Source of the DNA: Pseudochrobactrum saccharolyticum
GTDB lineage: Bacteria; Pseudomonadota; Alphaproteobacteria; Rhizobiales; Rhizobiaceae
Direction of reading: 5' to 3'
Length of the DNA: 64,000 nucleotides
Assembly: GCF_008801715.1 (NCBI RefSeq)
Contig: NZ_VZPG01000001.1
Coordinates: 434,001 to 498,000 of the forward strand
The number at the start of each line of letters is the position of its first letter. Within the stretch, counting starts at the first letter, position 1. The notes below the pieces were generated by a model. That model was not told the DNA's origin and made no database searches. It worked only from the letters and a program-made list of their open reading frames with translations. Positions 57,774-64,000 of the stretch are shown here, one piece after another. A program made the position numbers and the translations under genes.

Positions 57774-59207
57774 ATGCCTGTCACACCTACTGAGAAGAAA
57801 AAACCGCGCAAAACTGTACGTCGCGGTACACCAGCCTATGTCAAGTCGCTGCGCGGCGTCAAAAACTGGAAAGAAGCTTCTGAATGGCTGGCATGGCGCG
57901 ACATTGAAGATATTGAGTGCATCACGCCCGATCAGGCGGGTGTTGCCCGCGGCAAGATGATGCCGTCCAAGAAATTCATCTCCAACTCCACACTGGCTTT
58001 GCCATCCGCCGTCTTCATGGTCACGATTTCCGGCGACTATCCTGATGATGGTCACGGCTTCGTCTATCCGGAAGATGACGGTGATCTGCGCCTTGTCGCC
58101 GATCTCTCCACCCTCACCGTTGTACCGTGGGAATCTGATCCGACAGCACAGGTTCTGTGCGACCTCGTTTATCAGGACGGCCGCGTGGCAGAATTCACCC
58201 CGCGCAACGTGCTGAAGCGTGTGGTTGATGAATATGCCAAACTCGGCCTCAAACCTGTTGTTGCGCCGGAGATCGAATTCTATCTGGTGCGCAAAAATCC
58301 CGATCCGGATTATCCGCTCACCCCGCCGGTTGGCCGTTCAGGTCGCGCCATTGGCGGCGGTCAGGGCTATTCCATTGCCGGTGTCAACGAATTCGACGAA
58401 CTGATTGACGATATTTATCATTTCTCGGAAGCACAGGGGCTGGAGATTGACACGCTGATCCACGAAGAAGGTGCCGGTCAGCTGGAAATCAACCTGCGTC
58501 ATGGTGATCCGATTGAACTGGCCGATCAGGCATTCATGTTCAAGCGCACCATCCGCGAAGCTGCACTCAAACATGATATGTATGCAACTTTCATGGCCAA
58601 GCCTATTCAGGGTCAGCCGGGTTCTGCCATGCATATTCACCAGTCTATTGTCGATAAAAAAACCGGCAAGAATATCTTCAGCAATGAAGACGGCACTGAG
58701 AGCGAAGCATTTTATCACTTCATCGGCGGCATGCAGAAACATGTGCCGAATGCCTTGGTGATGTTTGCGCCTTATGTGAATTCTTATCGTCGTCTGACAC
58801 CGGATGCCTCTGCGCCGGTCAATGTCAAATGGGGCTATGATAACCGCACCACCGCTCTGCGCGTACCACGTTCTGATCCGCAGGCACGGCGCGTGGAAAA
58901 CCGCATTCCGTCTTCCGATGCCAATCCTTATCTGGCGCTGGCAGCTTCGCTTGCCTGCGGTCTGATCGGGCTGAAAAACAAGATCATGCCGGATGCGCCG
59001 GTTGCAACATCCGTCAACCGCAATGAGGTGGAACTGCCGCGCGGTCTGATCGAGGCAGTCAACCTGTTTGAAGAAGATGCGGAACTGAAAGCTCTGCTCG
59101 GGATCAGTTTTGCTACCACCTATGCCGCGATCAAGCGGGCAGAGTTTGAGACTTTCATGGAAGTGATCAGCCCGTGGGAGCGGGAATATCTGCTGCTCAA
59201 CGTATAA
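57774..59207 (+). CDS. puuA: Gamma-glutamylputrescine synthetase-like protein (glutamine synthetase family)
   Basis: Glutamine-synthetase fold ligase, probably joining glutamate and putrescine. Landmarks are VVAPEIEFYLV (metal-binding Glu), EEGAGQLEINLRHGDP, MATFMAKPIQGQPGSAMHIHQS (near 275-295; His catalytic region) and NRTTALRVPRS. 477 aa, longer than E. coli PuuA because of a basic N-terminus (EKKKPRKTVRRG). The ribosome site CGGTGA precedes ATG 57774. The next gene is a PuuB-like oxidase, supporting PuuA over glutamine synthetase proper. Confidence 0.75.
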   Translation: MPVTPTEKKKPRKTVRRGTPAYVKSLRGVKNWKEASEWLAWRDIEDIECITPDQAGVARGKMMPSKKFISNSTLALPSAVFMVTISGDYPDDGHGFVYPEDDGDLRLVADLSTLTVVPWESDPTAQVLCDLVYQDGRVAEFTPRNVLKRVVDEYAKLGLKPVVAPEIEFYLVRKNPDPDYPLTPPVGRSGRAIGGGQGYSIAGVNEFDELIDDIYHFSEAQGLEIDTLIHEEGAGQLEINLRHGDPIELADQAFMFKRTIREAALKHDMYATFMAKPIQGQPGSAMHIHQSIVDKKTGKNIFSNEDGTESEAFYHFIGGMQKHVPNALVMFAPYVNSYRRLTPDASAPVNVKWGYDNRTTALRVPRSDPQARRVENRIPSSDANPYLALAASLACGLIGLKNKIMPDAPVATSVNRNEVELPRGLIEAVNLFEEDAELKALLGISFATTYAAIKRAEFETFMEVISPWEREYLLLNV

Positions 59208-59316
59208 TATTCCTTCCGGCACGTTGCTTTTAATCAATGTGCCGGAACAATTTCTGCCGAAATATACGTCATAAATTTTCTGCTCTCCGACATACAGCAC
59301 CAGCTCAAGGCACCCA

Positions 59317-60615
59317 ATGCAGCAGTCACAGCATTATCAGAGCCCGATTTCTCCAGGACTGTCATGGTATGAGGCAAGTATCAGTGAGCGGCCGCGCTAT
59401 CCCGAATTTGACGGATCAGTCCAGACAGATGTCGTGATTATCGGCGGTGGCTATACCGGCCTGTCTGCCGCCTTTCATCTGGCGGTTCAGGGTATTAAAG
59501 TCGTGTTGCTTGATGAAGCGCGCTTCGGTGACGGTGCATCAGGCCGCAATGGCGGACAGTTGAATACCGGCCAGCGCTGCGGTGCGGAAGATCTGGAAAA
59601 GCAATATGGTTTCAACCATGCAAAGGCGCTTTTTGATCTGGCGGAAGAAGCCAAACATCATCTTTTAAGCTTTGCTGTGCAGCATAATATCGACATGGAA
59701 TATGTGCAGGGGCACATGTCCGTGACGCATAAACAGCGCTATGACAAACAATATAAAGCCCATAGCGAAATTATGGCCACGCGCTTCAACTATCCGCATC
59801 TGCGCTATATGGAGCGCGATGAGGTTGCCGAAAAACTCGGTTCAAAACGCTATTTCGGCGGCACCTATGACAGCGGCACCGGCCATATTCATCCGCTGAA
59901 ACTCCTGATCGGGTTGGCGAGAACCGCATCTCAGGCAGGCGCAAAGCTCTATGAGAACAGCAAAGCCACCGGCATTACCTCATCCAATGGCCGTGTAATC
60001 GTCAAAACTGCACGCGGCATCATCAATGCGGAAAAAGCCCTGATCGCAGTCAATGCCTATGGCGGCAATCTGGAGCCGGTCAGCGCAGCCCATGTGATGC
60101 CGATCCGCTCGTTTATCGGCGCGACTGTGCCACTGGATGATACATGCCGCGTTTTACCGGGTGGTGAATCCGTCGACGACTCCCGTTTTGTGGTGCGTTA
60201 TTTCCGTCGTTCCAAAGACGGGCGGCTGCTATTTGGCGGACGCGAAGCCTATACGGCCGATAATCCGCGCGATATTACCACGCATATCCGCCGCCAAATC
60301 ACGGAAATCTATCCGCAGCTCCAAGATATTGAGATCACCCATAGCTGGGGTGGCTCGGTTGGCATTACCATGCCGCGCCAGCCTTTTGTGCGCGAAGTTA
60401 TGCCCAATGTCATCAGCGCGGGCGGTTATTCCGGCCATGGCGTGATGCTCGCCAATTTTATGGGTAAACTCTATGCCGAGACGGTGACCGGCAATCGCGA
60501 ACGCCTGCGTCAGTTTGAAATGCTGAAAGTACCGGCATTTCCGGGCGGTCGCACATTCCGTGCACCGCTGCTTTTCCTTGCGCTCTCATGGTTTGCCATG
60601 ATGGATCGCATATAA
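59317..60615 (+). CDS. puuB: FAD-dependent gamma-glutamylputrescine oxidase-like protein
   Basis: DAO-superfamily oxidase expected to oxidise the glutamylated putrescine made by the preceding enzyme. The FAD-binding GxGxxG motif is VVIIGGGYTGLSAAFHLA (G43-G48), with GASGRNGGQLNTGQRCG and WGGSVGITMPRQPF. 432 aa, close to E. coli PuuB. AAGGCA before ATG 59317. Operon with puuA (109-bp gap). Other puu genes (puuC, puuD) are not in the window. Confidence 0.78.
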   Translation: MQQSQHYQSPISPGLSWYEASISERPRYPEFDGSVQTDVVIIGGGYTGLSAAFHLAVQGIKVVLLDEARFGDGASGRNGGQLNTGQRCGAEDLEKQYGFNHAKALFDLAEEAKHHLLSFAVQHNIDMEYVQGHMSVTHKQRYDKQYKAHSEIMATRFNYPHLRYMERDEVAEKLGSKRYFGGTYDSGTGHIHPLKLLIGLARTASQAGAKLYENSKATGITSSNGRVIVKTARGIINAEKALIAVNAYGGNLEPVSAAHVMPIRSFIGATVPLDDTCRVLPGGESVDDSRFVVRYFRRSKDGRLLFGGREAYTADNPRDITTHIRRQITEIYPQLQDIEITHSWGGSVGITMPRQPFVREVMPNVISAGGYSGHGVMLANFMGKLYAETVTGNRERLRQFEMLKVPAFPGGRTFRAPLLFLALSWFAMMDRI

Positions 60616-60631
60616 ACCACTAATCAATGAC

Positions 60632-60670
60632 AACAGCCCGCCGGTTATGTGTAACCGGCGGGCTGTTTTT
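60632..60670. terminator. Bidirectional Rho-independent terminator (puuB / SDR)
   Basis: AACAGCCCGCCGGTTA and TAACCGGCGGGCTGTT form a 16-bp stem with a TGTG loop and a T-run, between two convergent genes. Confidence 0.93.
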
Positions 60671-60673
60671 GTT

Positions 60674-61423
60674 TTACAGGCTGTAGCCGCCATCCACATC
60701 AACAGATGTACCGGTGACAAATGCGGCTTCATCACTGGCCAGCCACAGAGCGGCATTGGCAATATCATCCGGCTTAGAGAAGCGCCCGAGAGGAATGGAA
60801 GCTTTGAGCGCTTCGCGGGCTTCCGGCGTATCCTGACCGAGGATCAGTTTCAGCGTTTCGGTTTCACTCTCCACCGGACAAATTGCATTGACGCGGATTT
60901 TATCATCGGCCAGTTCCAGCGCCATGGATTTCGTCGCGCTCATCACCCAGCCTTTGGATGCATTATACCAGGTCAGACCTTTACGCGGATGCTGTGCACC
61001 GATGGATGCCGTATTGATAATCGCGCCGCCGCCCAGCTTACGCATAACCGGCACAACTGCCAGCGTGGACAGATACAGCGCCTTCATATTCACAGCTGTA
61101 ATCAGATCAAAACTATCTTCCGGCACATCGGTCAGCAGCATGTTTTTATAAGCAAAACCGGCATTATTGACCATAATATCAAGACGGCCGAATTGCTGCA
61201 GCGTCACTCCGACCAGCCGCTCAACATCATCTTTCCGCGATACATCCACAGCAAGCGGCACAGCACTTTTACCGATTGAACTTGCAACATCATTGGCGCG
61301 TTTCGGATTAATATCGGCAACGGTTACTTTCGCGCCCTCCAGCGCAAAACGACGGGCAATTGCCTCACCGAAACCAGAACCGGCGCCGGTCACAATAGCC
61401 ACTTTATCTTTCAATCGTGCCAT
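60674..61423 (-). CDS. SDR-family oxidoreductase
   Basis: NAD(P)-dependent short-chain dehydrogenase. Cofactor motif TGAGSGFGEAIARRF (12-26), NNAG (86-89), the catalytic Ser/Tyr/Lys set with YNASK (near 155), and the C-terminal GTSVDVDGGYSL. ADIN after the second strand suggests NAD preference (inference). Substrate unknown; 249 aa, typical. It is divergent from zwf, sharing a 323-bp promoter region that includes a doubled ATCGAT palindrome. Confidence 0.88.
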   Translation of the reverse strand: MARLKDKVAIVTGAGSGFGEAIARRFALEGAKVTVADINPKRANDVASSIGKSAVPLAVDVSRKDDVERLVGVTLQQFGRLDIMVNNAGFAYKNMLLTDVPEDSFDLITAVNMKALYLSTLAVVPVMRKLGGGAIINTASIGAQHPRKGLTWYNASKGWVMSATKSMALELADDKIRVNAICPVESETETLKLILGQDTPEAREALKASIPLGRFSKPDDIANAALWLASDEAAFVTGTSVDVDGGYSL

Positions 61424-61560
61424 ACTCTTCTCCAGAAACTTTCATTACAATGCAAATCAGTCACCCCAATGCATAAAGCATTTCAGACCTTAAGGGAATC
61501 TTGCAGGAGAAAGCGCCGGTTTTCTGTTTGCTCAGGCATAATTATCCGTAAAATTAACAT

Positions 61561-61592
61561 TTTTAAATCGATTTTTTAAATCGATTTAAAAA
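61561..61592. promoter_or_regulatory. Doubled TTTAAATCGATTT palindromic site before zwf
   Basis: Two ATCGAT centres at 61567-61572 and 61580-61585 (13 bp apart) sit in AAATCGATTT half-sites, the kind of palindrome bound by LacI-family repressors with a central CG. A TATAAT lies at 61626-61631. The remaining parts of the 61424-61746 gap show no gene. Confidence 0.55.
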
Positions 61593-61746
61593 GCCACTAT
61601 TGTCAACGCTGTTATTTCGCTAGATTATAATGCAAATCACTGCTTCGACCATCGTTCCGTTCCCGGACCAAATCCCACCACTTTCTCTCCATATCCTGAG
61701 ATATTCTTTGAACTTATCAGGAAAACGCGAATAAAGAGACAGGTTC

Positions 61747-63222
61747 ATGACCAGCCAGACAATTCCGGTAGAGCCCTTTGACTGCATCGTTTTCGGCGGT
61801 TCAGGCGATCTTGCCGAACGTAAACTGATCCCCGCATTATACCAGCGCCAGCGTGCCGGACAATTCAGCGAACCGACCCGTATTATCGGTGCATCCCGCA
61901 GTGAAATGGGCGATGCCGAATATCGTGAATTTGCCCGCAATGCCATTCATGAACATGTCAAAAAAGACGAGATTGATGAAGCGCAGATCGAACAGTTTCT
62001 GCAGCGCATCTCCTATGTGGCAGTTGATGCCAAGTCCGATCAGGGCTGGCCTGCACTGAAAAAACTCATCAAGACCAAACCGGCGGATATCCGCGCTTTT
62101 TATCTTGCCGTCAGCCCGAGCCTGTTCGGTGATATTGCCCAGCGTTTGCAGAGCAATGATCTCATCAGCGATCATACACGCATCGTTGTTGAAAAACCGA
62201 TTGGCCGCGATCTGGCATCCGCGCAAATCCTCAATGACACGATCGGCAGCGTTTTCCGCGAAGACCAGATTTTCCGTATCGACCATTATCTCGGCAAAGA
62301 AACAGTGCAAAATCTGATGGCGCTGCGTTTTGCCAATGCGCTTTATGAGCCGCTTTGGAACTCAGCCCATATTGACCATGTGCAGATTACTGTTGCGGAA
62401 GCTGTCGGACTTGAAGGACGTGCAGGCTATTACGACACAGCCGGTGCGCTGCGCGATATGGTGCAGAACCATATTCTGCAATTATTGTGCCTTGTCGCTA
62501 TGGAGCCACCGGCTTCACTGGAAGCCGATGCTGTGCATGATGAAAAAGTTAAAGTACTGCGCTCGCTCACACCTATTACTGCCGACAATGCGCAGGAAAA
62601 TACTGTACGCGGCCAGTACCGCGCCGGTGCTTCTGCAGGCGGGCCGGTTAAATCTTATCTCGATGATCTGGAAAGCACTACCAGCAATACGGAAACCTTT
62701 GTGGCGTTGAAAGCCGAGATCGGCAACTGGCGCTGGGCAAATGTGCCGTTTTATCTGCGCACCGGCAAAAGACTGGCCGAACGCGTTTCAGAAATCGTGG
62801 TGACATTCAAACCTATTCCCCACTCGATTTTTGAAAGCAGTGCGGGGCAGATTATTGCCAATCAGCTGGTCATCCGCCTGCAGCCGGACGAAGGTGTGAA
62901 ACAGTGGATCATGATTAAAGATCCGGGTCCGGGCGGTATGCGTCTGCGTCATATTCCGCTGGATATGAGCTTTGCGGATTCTTTTGACGAGCGTAATCCG
63001 GATGCCTATGAGCGGCTGATTATGGATGTCGTGCGCGGCAACCAGACGCTGTTCATGCGCCGCGATGAGGTTGAAGCTGCATGGCGCTGGATTGACCCTA
63101 TTCTGGAAGCCTGGGAAAGCAATGAACAGAAAGTTCAGGGCTATACATCCGGCACATGGGGGCCTTCCGGTTCTATCGCCCTGATCGAGCGTGACGGCCG
63201 CACATGGCATGATAGTCTCTGA
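61747..63222 (+). CDS. zwf: Glucose-6-phosphate 1-dehydrogenase
   Basis: Oxidises glucose-6-phosphate, feeding the pentose-phosphate and Entner-Doudoroff routes. The NADP loop is FGGSGDLAERKLIPALYQR (about 11-29, the G6PD-type GxxGDLA), the substrate site is RIDHYLGKETVQNL (near 178-191), and other features are LRTGKRLAERVSEIVVTFK and AHIDHVQITVAEAVG. 491 aa, normal. pgl follows 153 bp later. The usual third gene (edd) would lie outside the window. Confidence 0.96.
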   Translation: MTSQTIPVEPFDCIVFGGSGDLAERKLIPALYQRQRAGQFSEPTRIIGASRSEMGDAEYREFARNAIHEHVKKDEIDEAQIEQFLQRISYVAVDAKSDQGWPALKKLIKTKPADIRAFYLAVSPSLFGDIAQRLQSNDLISDHTRIVVEKPIGRDLASAQILNDTIGSVFREDQIFRIDHYLGKETVQNLMALRFANALYEPLWNSAHIDHVQITVAEAVGLEGRAGYYDTAGALRDMVQNHILQLLCLVAMEPPASLEADAVHDEKVKVLRSLTPITADNAQENTVRGQYRAGASAGGPVKSYLDDLESTTSNTETFVALKAEIGNWRWANVPFYLRTGKRLAERVSEIVVTFKPIPHSIFESSAGQIIANQLVIRLQPDEGVKQWIMIKDPGPGGMRLRHIPLDMSFADSFDERNPDAYERLIMDVVRGNQTLFMRRDEVEAAWRWIDPILEAWESNEQKVQGYTSGTWGPSGSIALIERDGRTWHDSL

Positions 63223-63288
63223 CGAGACTGGGGATACAATAACCGTAATAAAAATTGAGGTCGGAGCACCGCTAAAAAGGCAGGAAAT

Positions 63289-63367
63289 GAATACCGTCTG
63301 AGGCGGTATTCTGTATAAAGATACAAAATGACTGCGCCACACCCCACATAGGGGTGTAAAGGCGCAG
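63289..63367 (+). other. Two hairpins in the zwf-pgl leader
   Basis: Hairpin 1: GAATACCG / CGGTATTC (63289-63311). Hairpin 2: CTGCGCCACACCCC with GGGGTGT-AAA-GGCGCAG (63332-63367), a 14-bp stem with a three-A bulge, ending 8 nt before the pgl ATG. The bulge and arm spell AAAGG, the best ribosome-site-like string before pgl. Confidence 0.65.
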
Positions 63368-63375
63368 AAACACTG

Positions 63376-64000
63376 ATGGAGACTGACATAACCAATATTG
63401 AAAGGCATGATTTTGCAGAGCCATCCGCTTTGGCGCTGCAATTAGCCGGAACAATCGCGGATCAACTGAATAAAGCAGTCGCGGCCAAAGGACAGGCCGT
63501 ACTCGCTGTATCCGGCGGTACAACGCCGGTACAATTGTTTGAGGCGCTCTCCATGCAGGATGTGGCATGGAAACAGGTTACGATTACTCTTGTCGATGAA
63601 CGTTTTGTAGCGCCGGACAATGACCGTTCGAATGAGAAACTGGCGCGCGAACATCTTTTGCAGAACAAGGCGGCGCAGGCCGTTTTTGTCAGTCTTTATA
63701 TTCCTGCCCAGACAGCCAGTGTTGCTGCGGTCACTGCTGCAAACCGCATTGATGCACTGCCGAAACCCTTTGACGTCGTGGTTCTCGGCATGGGCAATGA
63801 CGGCCATACCGCCTCTTTCTTCCGCGGCGGCAGCAGGCTGGATCAGGCCATTGATCCGACAACCCGTGCTGTTGTGCTGCCAATGCAGGCTGAAGGCGCA
63901 GGCGAACCGCGTCTGACACTTACACTGCCGGTGATTGCAAATGCCGATCTGCTGATCCTGCATATTGAAGGGCAGAAGAAACTGGCTGTTCTGGAAGAAG
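63376..64000 (+). CDS. pgl: 6-phosphogluconolactonase, 3' end cut by window edge
   Basis: Hydrolyses 6-phosphogluconolactone from Zwf. The frame from ATG 63376 (METDITNIERHDF) is open to the window end. It has VSGGTTPVQLFEALS (near 51-65), VTITLVDERFVAPDNDRSN, and VVVLGMGNDGHTASFF, all Pgl-family signatures. Another ATG (63408) is in a different frame. Only about 208 residues are visible of an expected 230-240. Confidence 0.92.
   Translation, partial: METDITNIERHDFAEPSALALQLAGTIADQLNKAVAAKGQAVLAVSGGTTPVQLFEALSMQDVAWKQVTITLVDERFVAPDNDRSNEKLAREHLLQNKAAQAVFVSLYIPAQTASVAAVTAANRIDALPKPFDVVVLGMGNDGHTASFFRGGSRLDQAIDPTTRAVVLPMQAEGAGEPRLTLTLPVIANADLLILHIEGQKKLAVLEE

Overview
The window is chromosomal DNA from an alphaproteobacterium of the order Hyphomicrobiales (Rhizobiales), most likely Brucellaceae (Brucella/Ochrobactrum/Pseudochrobactrum type). 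This rests on gene order (waaA, acyltransferase, DUF4170, cysQ, pmbA; hisS-hisZ-hisG; an acetate-type XRE regulator divergent from aceA), a PdhS-like cell-cycle kinase, a tRNA-His that lacks the G-1 residue, and dispersed palindromic repeats like those known from rhizobial and Brucella genomes. No prophage, insertion sequence, CRISPR array or rRNA is visible. It is core chromosome with a few odd intergenic islands.

Layout. 1-5.0 kb: a minus-strand envelope and sulfur block (waaA partial, DUF374 acyltransferase, DUF4170 protein, cysQ, pmbA). 5.4-7.3 kb: a KefB/C-type K+/H+ antiporter. 7.3-10.3 kb: a catalytic and a degenerate M16 peptidase, translationally coupled. 10.5-13.8 kb: RNA-modification genes (rsmD, an rluB-like gene with long disordered tails, tadA). 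13.9-21.0 kb: a lipoprotein, ileS, a MipA/OmpV porin-like protein, ribF and a HAD hydrolase. 21.4-25.9 kb: an orphan TadG/VWA protein and groES-groEL under an RpoH-like promoter plus a perfect CIRCE operator. 26.5-33.2 kb: fumC, a DoxX protein, hisG-hisZ-hisS and tag. 33.5-37.7 kb: an L,D-transpeptidase, an aldo/keto reductase, an A+T-rich island with a small XRE regulator, an unlisted 46-aa membrane peptide, and rsmE. 37.9-48.9 kb: gshA, a LysR regulator, xseA, a lipoprotein, tRNA-His, the PdhS-like kinase (preceded by a CtrA-type box) and an AsmA protein. 49.0-53.3 kb: the putrescine importer potFGHI. 53.7-57.3 kb: the acetate regulator, aceA and a small gene whose 3' end is tandemly repeated. 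57.8-60.6 kb: gamma-glutamylputrescine synthetase and oxidase homologues. 60.7-64.0 kb: an SDR enzyme, zwf and the start of pgl (window edge).

How the genes work together. PotFGHI would import putrescine and the PuuA/PuuB-like pair would start its glutamylated degradation. AceA would feed C2 units into the glyoxylate shunt, with FumC in the same cycle. Zwf and Pgl start the oxidative pentose phosphate/Entner-Doudoroff route. HisS, HisZ and HisG link histidine synthesis to tRNA-His charging, and the matching tRNA-His lies about 10 kb away.

The most unusual signals are intergenic. There are a 112-bp tandem repeat carrying the tail of a small gene with its stop codon, a copied groEL tail whose stop-codon palindrome shows a compensatory base-pair change, mosaic palindromic repeats (one supplies the gshA stop codon), a 140-bp imperfect inverted repeat, a doubled ATCGAT operator before zwf, and a bulged hairpin that could mask the pgl ribosome-binding site. 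All calls come from reading the sequence; no database search was run.
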